A stretch of DNA of 23,812 nucleotides from Clavulina sp. PMI_390 (taxonomy: Eukaryota; Basidiomycota; Agaricomycetes; Cantharellales; Hydnaceae), in the NCBI GenBank assembly GCA_015039315.1, contig WIDE01000217.1:4019-27830 (forward strand), read 5' to 3'. The notes beneath the pieces were generated by a model. That model was given only the letters and a program-made list of their open reading frames with translations. It had not been told where the DNA came from and ran no database searches. The position numbers were made by a program, and so were the translations under genes. Shown piece by piece: positions 1 to 9,005 of this stretch (its first letter is position 1; the number at the start of each line of letters is the position of its first letter).

Positions 1-192
1 CCCACTGAGGAAGTACGAGATGTGGAGATGGATTTGAGTAATATCCCAGTCGCTTTCGTGATGGAAGGTGCTCCAGAAGACGAACCTATACCAGCAGAAG
101 AGGAGAAACACAAAGTCATTTTGGAGAAAGAGCGAGAAGACGTGTTGCCTCCTGCCCGGATCGCCGAGCCAGGGGCGCCGATGGTTAACTAA
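1..192 (+). CDS. Array copy A: 3' end of a two-TM family gene (partial)
   Basis: The window opens inside the last exon of a family gene. Frame 1 is open for 63 codons to a TAA. The start of the read, P-T-E-E-V-R-D-V-E-M-D, matches the tail of copy D (P-T-K-E-V-Q-D-V-E-M-D) and continues with S-N-I-P-V and a Glu/Lys-rich stretch ending V-I-L-E-K-E (D has I-V-L-E-K-D). The visible part is acidic and hydrophilic, so it is the presumed cytosolic tail after the last TM helix. The TM segments lie outside the window. Function unknown. It shows that the array continues to the left. Confidence 0.8.
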   Translation, partial: PTEEVRDVEMDLSNIPVAFVMEGAPEDEPIPAEEEKHKVILEKEREDVLPPARIAEPGAPMVN

Positions 193-599
193 AGTGTCTG
201 ATTAACTGATCAAATGTCGAAATAAATGGTTTATTCTGCTACGAAGAGAGTCTGGAAGGATTCATTGGATCACTTGTCGCTGCTCTCTAACCCTTGTGCA
301 GCTGTGCAAGGTGTGGTGCATTATGATCTATTTCTCAAGATGTGCAGATAGAGATAACCCCATTAAAGGTACAAATAGTTCGCCTGTATGCGTTGGAGGA
401 GGTGGAGGGCAATTACTTTTTCCTACCGTCTGGTTGAAAGGTTGAAGTGGAGGGGAGGGAAAATATGCATCGCTTTTACAGCGAGGAAGGGTGACACTCT
501 TCCTCGTGATATAAAGGTTATGTACATGGTGGTGGAATTAAGTCTCTAGATCAACAACTTCAGAAAATTACAAAAAACTGGAGCGGATGAGGTGTGGGA
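193..599. other. Intergenic spacer after copy A
   Basis: No reading frame resembling the array family and no other recognisable gene. It presumably holds the 3' UTR of copy A and distal upstream sequence of copy B. Confidence 0.5.
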
Positions 600-832
600 T
601 CGTTAGCGGATAAGGTGATACAGTCGGTTGCGCTATGACTTCTCGATTTCCTAGTCGATCAATGACAGGGAGTCGGTGGATTTCTAAACACTATGGCCGC
701 ACAGGGAATAACGGCGTTGCTGGGCATGAGGAGTTATTCAGAACAGAGAGATGGTGCAAGAAACAGTTTGGGCGAGTCCTGACACTAATGCGCCATTAGT
801 AAAATGGCCCAAGCGAGAAACCCGCATCAGGG

Positions 833-1232
833 CCAATCAGCAAACAAGTTTGGGAGCTCAGATTTCTCACACTCTCAACGAGCCAGCCTTCCTCACCGAC
901 CTTTATCAGTCCTTGAGAGACCCATCTTATACCTGTTCTTTTAGATAATAAAAGCTCATCGGATAATGGCCAAAAATGGAGCCGAGGGGGCAACGGCGTG
1001 GCTCTACGGAAGCCATCGAAATCTGGCAAGTTGCCGTTGTGTAGGCCAAATTGTGCTCGCTACAGCAGATATTCCCAAGATCTTTTCTGCCACTACGGAG
1101 AAGATTAGCTACTCTAGCGATATCAGCCGTGTCCACGCTCAGAGAATCTTGTTTAGTTTGCTGAGGAAGGTTGGCCCTCGCCGAACGAAATGAGTGAGAA
1201 ATCTGAGCTCCCAAACTTGTTTTGCTGATTGG
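833..1232. mobile_element. MITE-like element with about 38-bp terminal inverted repeats
   Basis: The left end (833-870) and right end (1194-1232) are inverted repeats differing by one indel. Both begin CCAATCAGCAAA from outside inward and include GGGAGCTCAGATTTCTCAC. Weaker similarity goes further inward (a CCTTCCTCA motif near each end). The element is about 400 bp, with no credible transposase frame inside. The paralogous upstream region of copy F runs from AGAAACCCACATC to AGAGAGCATG without it, so F may show the empty site. No clear target-site duplication was found, so the superfamily is not assigned. Confidence 0.65.
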
Positions 1233-1348
1233 AGAGTGTTTGTGGATCCGAGGGGATGAATGGTCTTAGCCTTCATGAGGGACGTGGGACCTGTCCGGCA
1301 GGGTGTCATGGGGCGAGCGGGATGGTTCATGGATGGCGTACTGGCGCC

Positions 1349-1372
1349 GAGCTAACACGTGACCAATTCAGT
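1349..1372 (+). promoter_or_regulatory. Conserved E-box (CACGTG) plus CCAAT box upstream of copy B
   Basis: A 24-bp block is identical upstream of copies B and F and contains CACGTG (1356-1361) immediately followed by CCAAT (1363-1367). It lies about 170 nt before the B start codon. Sequence on either side is less well preserved between the copies. CACGTG is a typical bHLH or bZIP site and CCAAT the typical HAP/NF-Y site. Use of these sites here is inferred. Confidence 0.5.
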
Positions 1373-1541
1373 GGACTTTTCCCAATGCTTGACCATTTCT
1401 ATGTTGCACATCTTGCAATACAGTTTGGTCAATGGCTTGAGATAGGTCTTGCACTGTTTTCGGCATCCTCCACTCTCCTACTCACATGGAAGTCACAGCC
1501 TTGACAGCGCAATTTGTTCCACACCTCCAAGCACCAAAGTC

Positions 1542-2234
1542 ATGATCTCGCGCTTTCTCAGTAGCTTGCGACGGCAAAATCCCGTCGATAACCCCTTTGC
1601 ACTCGATGAACCAGACCGAATAAGTCCTATCCTCAATATTCTGTGTATACGGGTGGTTGTTGTGTTGTACATTGGAGGCGGGCTATTGTCCATCGGTGGA
1701 GTCTTTGTACGTCTTGTCTGGATCATCACATCCAAGTTCCTATCCTTCTCCTCTTCTGGCCGAATCCATATTTCTTCTGGCTCCTGTGTCTTCCCTAGAC
1801 CAGTGTGTAATTCGACCCCATTGGTTCTCCCTTCCTTTGCTGAGTCCCAGATACGCTGACTCGAGCCTCGCCCTATCTCATAGTACTATATATTTGCCTC
1901 AAAGATACCTCCCGCAATGAAGTGGCACTGGCCGTTATGGGGCGGGCTCCTTATGATAGTTTTCGGCGTCGTCTTGATGTTTCTTCTTATATTTATCTGG
2001 CGGTGTATTGCAAGGCGTGATAACCTGCGACTGAGTGCACGCCGCCAACGGAGACAAGAGCTTCTGGAATCTAACAGACGGCCTCACTTGACGGCACCAA
2101 TATCACCACTAACGATGCCTGCCGCAGCGATGTTAGTTGATACAAGTCGTGATCGCTTTGATGGCAATCCAGAACCTCAAGGCATCGATACAGTCTCGGT
2201 CCCGCTGGTCCTAGTGGAGGATACGGCTGCTTAA
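1542..2234 (+). CDS. Array copy B: two-TM hairpin family protein, type iii
   Basis: Exons 1542-1706 and 1884-2234, with a 177-nt GT-AG intron (donor GTACGT, acceptor CATAG), give 171 residues. The start is the first in-frame ATG and is shared with F. Exon 1 encodes M-I-S-R-F-L, a polar D/E-rich stretch and a TM helix at about residues 30-55. Exon 2 opens Y-Y-I-F, has K-W-H-W-P-L-W-G-G at its residues 13-21, a TM helix at about 72-95, then R-R-Q-R-R-Q-E-L-L-E-S-N-R-R and a disordered tail. By the positive-inside rule both ends should be cytosolic. Function unknown. The nearest relative in the window is F (about 65% identity in exon 1 by eye). Confidence 0.8.
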
Positions 2235-3115
2235 GCTGCCCCTGCCCAAGAGATGAAAGACGAGACACAACCCTAGAGGTAGTTGTGTACCTAGAGAGTT
2301 GTGCCGGGAGAAGTATCGACGCCAGTAGAATCTTTGTAGAATCGAGATCTTCAGATGCCACTTCATGTTCTGAGGCGCTAGTGCCTTAGCACTATACCCG
2401 ACGCTTCTTCTACATACAAAACCAGGTTTTTTTTTTTTCCGTTTCGGCTATGATTTTGAACCTCTTCGTCAATCCAGACATAAATACACCAGTTTGACTG
2501 ATTGTGACTGTGGTTTCTATCGGGGCTGCCTGAATTAGCTCAAATAATGATGTAAGAGACTCCCCCTACCCACCATTCCACCTGCATCGCCTTCTAGCGC
2601 CGACAGCACAATAAGCTTCCTCAGATAACGCGGTCTTCGTAGTTTCCCACATCACATACACCTTGAATGCAAACGTAGAGTGTCGCCAGTCGCAAGCAGA
2701 CGCGAGGCACCGCGAACGAGAAGAACTATGAAGGCTGGACCCCGCCAACTCTTTGAGACCCTGACAACAGAAGATAAAGCTGCGGTTCTGGAAAACGCGA
2801 GACTCGACTTGACCCCGAGGGATAGATATTACACATTTATATTAATGCCTTGTCTATGTGACTTATAGCTGGGACGATGTTTGAATGTTCCGTAGATCGC
2901 CCAGCCGTTACATGTTTGTTGCTGAATTAAAGGGGGTGCGCAGTTCACGGCGAAAGCGTCTCTAGATCGGATCCACTTGGCTTCAAGTATCGTGCACAGA
3001 TTTGTTCATATCCTAGTTATTCCCCACATTCTGTTATAAGGCGGTCTCAAAAGTCTGAGCCATTCCATCCATCCATCTTATGCTACCGTCCAATCTCCCA
3101 GATTGTCCGCCGATC
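2235..3115. other. Spacer between copies B and C, conserved after copy F
   Basis: There is no family gene here. The part from about 2460 to 2900 aligns with 7380-7800 in the second block (shared start AAATAC, shared CTGACAACA and GATATTA). A 12-nt T run lies at 2427-2438. Short minus-strand frames (around 2566-2700 and 7379-7576) share a pattern of the form K-x3-M-W-x2-T-T-K-x-A, but the frames are not otherwise well kept. I read it as a duplicated spacer or a gene relic. Confidence 0.5.
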
Positions 3116-3546
3116 ATGATTCCGGATTTTCTTGTTCCAAGAAGGCACATTGAGGACCCCTATTTCGCTGCTTACCTCCACATGGCGATCTGACGCTGGT
3201 GCCAAATCTAGTATTTCATGATAACCCCCCATCTTACGCCCACTACTAAATTGGCATGGCCCGTCTGGGGTGGAGCCTTGAGGGTCGCTTCATCTTTCCC
3301 TTATGTCTTTTAGTTGCGTACTGTCTGGATCCCTTCCACAGACGCTATCGGCGACGTAGTGCTGCGCCAGAGAAGAAGGGAGGAGCTGATTGAATCTAAT
3401 CGACTTAAAGGGCGATTTCAAGAGGAAGAGTACTAGATGCTCCTCCATTACCAGTCCCCGCACCAGTGGTGTTAACAATGGCAAACGTGCGTGTCGATGA
3501 GAGCAATTCCAGATTGAAGGTTGGGGATACGTCTTTGGGAGCTTAA
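3116..3546 (+). pseudogene. Array copy C: decayed type ii family gene
   Basis: The sequence starts like copy G (M-I-P-x-F-L-x-P-R-R-H-x-E-D-P), but after about 15 codons it jumps straight into the 3' part of the intron near 3160. Roughly 150 nt are missing, including TM helix 1 and the splice donor. The intron end (CCAAATCTAG, to 3211) and the start of exon 2 (Y-F-M-I-T-P-H-L-T-P-T-T-K, A-W-P-V-W-G-G) remain. A one-base loss near 3290-3300 relative to G then shifts the frame to a stop at 3311-3313. The tail (V-G-D-T-S-L-G-A, stop at 3546) still matches G. It is unlikely to make a membrane protein. Confidence 0.85.
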
Positions 3547-3874
3547 CAAATCACACACCACCCCCACTTACCACTTTGTTTGCTGGAAAACCAAAGCACA
3601 AGAAGTAAAGCAACGCAGTCTACGTTCATCGTGATGGGTGATACAATCATTTCTTAGTGTGAGTGAGTTCCGCTATTCAGAAGTTGTTTTACCCTTCACC
3701 TGATTTTGAGGCAGTGCTATACATCATTCAACGTACATCGACTGCATTGCACTCAACACTGCCTTGCCTCAATATCCCTCAACCTGGTTCCCTTATTATC
3801 AAGCTCACGCCCTTACGACGCCCTCCCCTCATCTGAGGTGATGCTCGTTATTTCCATCGATCAGCGCCTCCATA
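3547..3874 (+). other. Leader region of copy D, duplicated before copy H
   Basis: The last 170 nt or so (CTGATTTTGAGGCAGTG to CAGCGCCTCCATAATG) closely match the region before H at 8830-9005. This makes it the shared promoter and 5' UTR region of type i genes. No separate gene or clear TATA element was identified. Confidence 0.5.
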
Positions 3875-4775
3875 ATGCTACCTTCATTCATTCGTCGACG
3901 GCAGCGGCCCGAGGATCCTCTTGCCCCTGATCGCAAAAATTGGGCAGACGAACTAATGACACGCTTGCTCTTTGTGATCTTTATGGTGTTTGGTGCTGGG
4001 GGGTTCCTAATGTTTCTAGGAGGGTCTTTAATTAGTCGGTTATCTGTTTCTATAACTTCCACATCCTGACTGCTTCCGAAATTATTCCAATTTTTCCTAG
4101 TACTTCATATATGGCGGCCGTCTTAAGCCTTCAACACGATGGGCTTGGCCTGTCTGGGGAGGCTTGTGCATGTTCCTCGCCATATTTCCGATTGTGTTCA
4201 TCGTGGCGTTTGTGGGTTCATTATTTCATGATCTTTTTCCGGTGCGAGTGCATGTCAATCCGCACACTTCTTCTAACAAATTTTATCATCTATGCTGCCG
4301 ATTTGCTGTTCTTGCACCCTCGTCTCGAAACCGATAGTTCTTCATGATAACTGGGCACATAACAAAAGGCCCTAAGTATGCCTGGCCGCTATGGGTCGGC
4401 GCAGCCATGTTCTTCTCGGCTGTCCCTCTCGCACTCTTAGTGGTACGAATATGTTCGCCATATCACAGACGATATACGGAGCACATGGTGGATAGGCGAC
4501 ATCGACGAGAGGAGCTCTTGGCATCGAATAAAGTGATGCATGTGATGCCTGTCCCGATGAAGGCTGCTGATCCCGCGATGCCCACTAAGGAGGTCCAAGA
4601 TGTGGAGATGGATCCCAGTAATATCCCAGTCGTTTCTATAACGGAAGATGCTCAGCCGCCGCCTCAGGAAGGGCCTGCACGGGTGGAAGAGGAGCGACCT
4701 GAAATAGTATTGGAGAAAGACCAAGGAGACGCTGAGGCGTCTTCCCATAGTCGACATGGGGGCGATCGGGCATAG
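3875..4775 (+). CDS. Array copy D: composite three-exon, three-TM family gene (types i and iv)
   Basis: Exons 3875-4030, 4101-4241 and 4338-4775, all phase 0, give 244 residues. Exon 1 differs from H exon 1 by one residue (P12 for S12) and carries TM1 at about 29-52. Exon 2 starts Y-F-I-Y-G-G-R-L-K-P, has R-W-A-W-P-V-W-G-G and a second TM helix, but stops after 47 codons (F-H-D-L-F-P) instead of running into the basic tail. Exon 3 is another second-half module: F-F-M-I-T-G, Y-A-W-P-L-W-V-G, a TM helix, R-R-E-E-L-L-A-S-N-K and a Glu-rich tail like copy A. The first donor reads AT at 4031-4032 where H has GT, so normal splicing is doubtful. Splicing exon 1 to exon 3 would also stay in frame and give a normal two-TM protein of 197 residues. 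It may be a recombinant of two genes, or partly dead. Confidence 0.6.
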
Positions 4776-5239
4776 CCGCAAGGCTGAAATCATACACACA
4801 ACTTCGCAACAAGTAGTGTTATTATCAAGGGACCAAAACATGCGCTAGCAGTGCTAGCGATGCCAAATTCATGCTGTGACGGTGAGGATGCTTATTGAGG
4901 GTTGGAAATATGTCTTCAGGGTCCGGGAGGCTAGCTTTGGGGTCCCATTGTCGATCTTGATTCGAGCGATAGGATAAAGAACTGATACATCTAGGTAGAG
5001 ACTATGTATTGCCATTCGCTATGGTAAGAGAATTGGCCTTGTTAGTCCAATAAAGCGAGATGGTTCCTGACGTTATTGTGATGACGTATTTATTGAACAA
5101 CCAGTAGCTATTTCAAATGTAACACCGCCTTCAGTTAATGAACCCACCCTTATCACGATGAAAAATGACTCGCAACACGATCCCCTCTCCTTCACCACAA
5201 AGACTCTAATTCGTCTTCTTCAAAATCGTGCTGTTCCTG
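4776..5239. other. Spacer between copies D and E
   Basis: No gene recognised. The region before E does not align well by eye with the D/H leader, unlike the coding part of E. Confidence 0.5.
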
Positions 5240-5831
5240 ACGCTGCTGCCATTTATTCGCAGGAGACGGCGTGCAGAGGATCCGCTCACTCCTGATCGTA
5301 AGAACTGGGTCGATGGGGTTATGACTGCGATCCTATTGGTGATATTTATGGGGTTAGGAGTTGGCGGGGTGCTGATGTTTCTTGGTGGCTCCATGGCAAG
5401 TCTATTTATGATGCTAGCGTTCTGTGTTTCTGACCGCACGCTGAATTTGTCTCCAATCTGACCAGTATTTCATTTATGGCGGGCGCCTCAAACCTTCCAC
5501 TCGATGGGCTTGGCCTGTCTGGGGCGGGCTGTGCATGATTGCATCCGTCATTCCTCTCACCTTTATCATGGCCCTCTGCCTTGGCCCTTTCCAAAGACGA
5601 GAGCAACGACGCATCGAGGCTCACCGCCAAAGAAGAACAGAGCTTCTTGACTCCAATAGACCTATGGTTAGGCCACCTGTGGTTGCAATCCCACTGGTTC
5701 CTCGTCCAGCTGTGATATCAATGTCGAATCTACGCCACGGAGATAAAGATGTCGAGGCGAGGGGTGGCGATGTGGTCTTGATACCACCAAAACCTTTTGA
5801 TGAAGCGCCTGCACCAGCTCCCGTAAGTTGA
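5240..5831 (+). CDS. Array copy E: type i family gene lacking its ATG
   Basis: Exon 1 should be 5240-5395, exactly 52 codons as in D, H and I, but its first codon is ACG. No in-frame ATG lies between the upstream stop (5207-5209) and this point; the next is at 5321, inside the sequence just before TM1. The exon reads L-L-P-F-I-R-R-R-R-R, E-D-P-L-T-P-D-R-K-N-W, then a TM helix ending G-G-S-M. The intron 5396-5465 is GC-AG (donor GCAAGT). Exon 2 (5466-5831) has the full W-A-W-P-V-W-G-G module, TM2, R-R-T-E-L-L-D-S-N-R-P and the S-M-S-N-L-R tail motif. The rest of the frame is intact, so it is either a very recent pseudogene or starts at a near-cognate codon. Confidence 0.6.
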
Positions 5832-6251
5832 GCATCAGACAAGATACATCATGACCACCCCTTCACAGCCGGTACTTCGATCCCTACTAGGGGATAATCC
5901 TGGAGTAGATGACGAGAGGCATCGTGTGGCATAGAATAAGCGGCACAGTCAATACCTGCGCCACAGCTTCTTGCCGCTCGAATCGAATGATGACAGGGAG
6001 TGGTCCTAGAGGACATGACGGTGTTGCTGGGTATGGAGAAGGTTTGGGGAACGGAGTGAGAGTATGACGAAACCGAGGTTGGGTAAGGACCCGAGGCGTT
6101 ACTAGTAAGATGACCTCGCTCAGAAACCCACATCTAGAGAGCATGTCGTATTCTGAATAGATATAACTATAGCATCGATGAGAGAAATAAAACTTGTCCA
6201 ACACAGTGTATCGGAGTGAGCAGGATAGTTCAGAAATAACGTATTGAGTCC
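5832..6251. other. Spacer upstream of copy F, related to 650-830
   Basis: About 5985-6135 aligns with about 650-830 (GACAGGGAGT, CGGTGTTGCTGGG / CGGCGTTGCTGGG, AGAAACCCACAT / AGAAACCCGCAT). It marks the left part of block 2 and lacks the inverted-repeat element found in block 1. No gene seen. Confidence 0.55.
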
Positions 6252-6275
6252 GAGCTAACACGTGACCAATTCAGT
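6252..6275 (+). promoter_or_regulatory. Conserved E-box (CACGTG) plus CCAAT box upstream of copy F
   Basis: Identical 24-bp block to that before copy B, with CACGTG at 6259-6264 and CCAAT at 6266-6270, about 158 nt before the start codon. Similar spacing in both paralogues supports a shared regulatory role. Confidence 0.5.
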
Positions 6276-6432
6276 AATCGTTCCCAGTTCTCTATTGCAA
6301 ATCTTACAATGTGGTTTGGTCAATGGCTTGAGATACGCCTTGCACTGTTTTCGGCATCCTCAATGTTCCCACTCGGATGGGGCTCACAGCCTTGACAGCG
6401 CGATTCGCTCCACCCCTCGAAGTGCCAACGTC

Positions 6433-7147
6433 ATGATCTCGTGCTTTCTCAGTTGTCTGCGACGACCAGATCCCGTCGACGACCCCTTTGCCCCCGATGC
6501 ACTAGACCGGATACGCCCTATCCTCGATATCTCGTTTATACTAGTGGTCGCTGTGTTTTATGCTGGAGGTGGGCTACTGTTCGTGGGTGGTTGTTTCGTA
6601 CGTCTTGTCTCTACATCCATGTATCTATCCTTCTCCTCGTTTGGTCGAATCTGTTACTTTTTGGCTCGAGTGTCTACTCTTGGCCAGTATGTTTAGTGAC
6701 CCCACTGGCTCCCCCTTCCTTCGTTGAATCCCAGATACACTGACTGAACCTCACTCTACCTAATAGTACTACATGTTCGCTCGAAAGATACCCTCAGCAA
6801 TGAAGTGGCACTGGCCGTTGTGGGGCGGGCCGCTTATGATGGTTTTTGGTGTCCTCTTGATGTTACTTCTTATCTTCATCCGGCAATGCACCGCAAAACG
6901 TCATGACTTGCGATTGGATGCACGCCGCCAACGGAGACAAGAGCTTCTGGAATCCAATAGGCGGCCTGATGCAATAGTACCAATATCACGGGCTGCCATA
7001 CCTGCAGCAGCGACATCGGCTGATACAGGTCGTAATCGCCTCAACGACACTTCAGAACCTCGAGGCACCGAACAAGTCGCAATTCTGGCCGTTGTAGTGA
7101 AGGATGAAGCTGCTTCAGCAACCCCTGCCCAAGAAACGAGTACTTGA
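6433..7147 (+). CDS. Array copy F: two-TM hairpin family protein, type iii
   Basis: Exons 6433-6597 and 6767-7147 with a 169-nt GT-AG intron (donor GTACGT as in B) give 181 residues. Exon 1 is 55 codons: M-I-S-C-F-L-S-C-L-R-R-P, a D/P-rich stretch, then a TM helix at about 30-55 ending G-G-C-F. Exon 2 opens Y-Y-M-F, carries K-W-H-W-P-L-W-G-G, a TM helix, R-R-Q-R-R-Q-E-L-L-E-S-N-R-R and a tail rich in Ala, Thr and acidic residues. Short Cys pairs in exon 1 are not shared with B. The tail is about ten residues longer than in B, which stops early at a TAA before a matching A-P-A-Q-E read. Function unknown. Confidence 0.82.
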
Positions 7148-8084
7148 ACCGACCATTGAGGTCAGCATGTACCTTAGAGCCGTGCCGTGAGATGTGTCAA
7201 TGCTAACAAGATCTTCGTGTAGAATCGGGACGTTCAAAGAGAATTCCTCTTCAAAGTCCGAGATCCCACTTTACGTTCTGAAGGTCTAGTACGTCAGCAC
7301 AGTATTCAATGCTCTTTCTACGCGAAACACCGCGTTATCTCATTTCGGCACCGTGTCGACTCTTTTTCATTGATCCTTTTATAAATACCGGATTTGACAA
7401 GTTGTGATTGCAGTTTTCGATCGGCGTTTTCTGTGATTGCTTGGATAGCGATGCGAGAGGTTCCCAATTCTCATCCACTCATCGTTCAGCCTGTATCGAC
7501 ATCTTGCGCCTACAGAAAGATCAGCTCCTGATATCGCGGCCTTCGTGGTGACATCCCACATTCCATGCAACTTCACTTCAATTGTGGAACGGCACCAGTC
7601 TCAAGCAGAGGCAGTGTACCGAAAACGAGACGAACTGTCAAGGCTCGACCCAACTACTGGCAGCGTCAACCCTCTGAGAACCTGACAACAGGAGATGGAA
7701 CCACGATCATAGGAACACCGAGACTAGAATCAACGCTCCAGGGTTAGATATTATACAGTTATACTAATGCGTTATCAATGTGGATTTTATCTGGGGTGAT
7801 CATCAAAATGGTCCGTAAATTCCCATTGATGCGTGATCCATCAGCATCTAGTATGGGACTGAACTTATATATTGCCACTGAATCAAAAGCGGTGTGTAAT
7901 CTATGGCGAATGCTCTTCTAGATCGGACCTGCTTGGCTTCAAGTGTAGTGCACAGCCTTGTTCATATTCCCTTTATTTACTCATTCACATTCTCCTATAA
8001 GGCCTCCCAGAAACCTGCGCCATTCCACCCATCCAGTGCGTGGCATCTTCTGCTACCGTCCAATCCCCAGGTTATCCGCTGATC
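7148..8084. other. Spacer between copies F and G
   Basis: Aligns in patches with the B-C spacer, especially 7380-7800, and carries the G leader (shared with C) from about 7890. No supported gene. Confidence 0.5.
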
Positions 8085-8673
8085 ATGATTCCGAATTTTC
8101 TCCTTCCGAGAAGGCACACTGAGGATCCTTCGGTTGACGAGGAGGCTAGATGGTTGTTGAAAACCTTGAACTTGTCGTTACTTGTGATTGCATGGGTGTT
8201 TGCGGTCAGTGGGCTCTTAATGTTCCTCATAGGCTCTTTGGTAAGGTTCACTAATTCTATCAATCTCAAGTTCAGGCTGTGCTTATTTCACTCCTCACCT
8301 TCCTATGGCCTGCTAACCCTGCTGCCAAATCTAGTATTTCATGATTCGCCCACATCTTACACCCACAACGAAATGGGCGTGGCCCGTCTGGGTTGGGGCC
8401 TTGATGATCGCGTCATCCTTTCCCTTATGCCTTTTAGTTGCGTACTGTCTGGATCCCTTCCACAGACGCTATAGACGGCGCAGCGCTGCGCGCCGGAGAA
8501 GAATGGAGGATTTAATCGAATCTAATCGACCTAGAGGGCAATTTCCAAAGGGAAGAGCAGTCGATGTCCCTGCTTTACCAGTCCCCGCTCCAGCGATGTT
8601 GGCGATGGCAAACGTGCGTAGTGATGAAAGCAACTCCAGATCGAGGGTTGGCGATATGTCATTGGGAGCTTGA
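8085..8673 (+). CDS. Array copy G: two-TM hairpin family protein, type ii
   Basis: Exons 8085-8240 and 8335-8673 with a 94-nt GT-AG intron (donor GTAAGG) give 164 residues. The start is the ATG shared with C. Exon 1 is 52 codons: M-I-P-N-F-L-L-P-R-R-H-T-E-D-P, then a TM helix at about 29-52 ending I-G-S-L. Exon 2 opens Y-F-M-I-R-P-H-L-T-P-T-T-K, then W-A-W-P-V-W-V-G, TM2, a very basic run (seven Arg in R-R-Y-R-R-R-S-A-A-R-R), M-E-D-L-I-E-S-N-R-P, and a tail with A-M-A-N-V-R that matches S-M-S-N-L-R of type i. It is the intact version of pseudogene C. Function unknown. Confidence 0.82.
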
Positions 8674-9005
8674 AGAAATAGCTATCACCTCCATTTACCG
8701 CTTTCCCTGCCGAAAAATGGGAGCACAAGAAGTAAAGTAAGGCAGTCTGTGTTCACTAGAATGGGCAATATAGTCATTTCTCACCGTGAGAGAGTATCCG
8801 CTATTCAAAAGTTATTTTAAGGCAGCCCTTTCATCTGATTTTGAGGCAGTGCCATACGTCATTCAAGGTCATTGACTGCATTGCACTTAACACCGCCTTG
8901 CCTCAATATCCCCCAACCTGGTTTCCTTATTATCTTATGTCCTTACGATTCCCTCCCCTCGTCTGAAGTGACCCTCGGTCATTTCCATCAATCAGCGCCT
9001 CCATA
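8674..9005 (+). other. Leader region of copy H
   Basis: Matches the D leader closely (CTGATTTTGAGGCAGTGCCA onward to CAGCGCCTCCATAATG). No separate gene. Confidence 0.5.

Larger units (their letters stand above)
600..4241 (+). repeat. Duplicated three-gene block, copy 1 (B-C-D)
   Basis: The order and sequence of B (type iii), C (type ii) and the first two exons of D (type i) match F, G and H in the second block (about 5960-9555). Similarity includes flanking non-coding DNA. The leader just before the B and F start codons, the leader before C and G, and the leader before D and H can each be aligned by eye. The left limit is set by the matching stretches at about 650-830 and 5985-6135. Limits are approximate because no alignment could be run. 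Confidence 0.75.
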
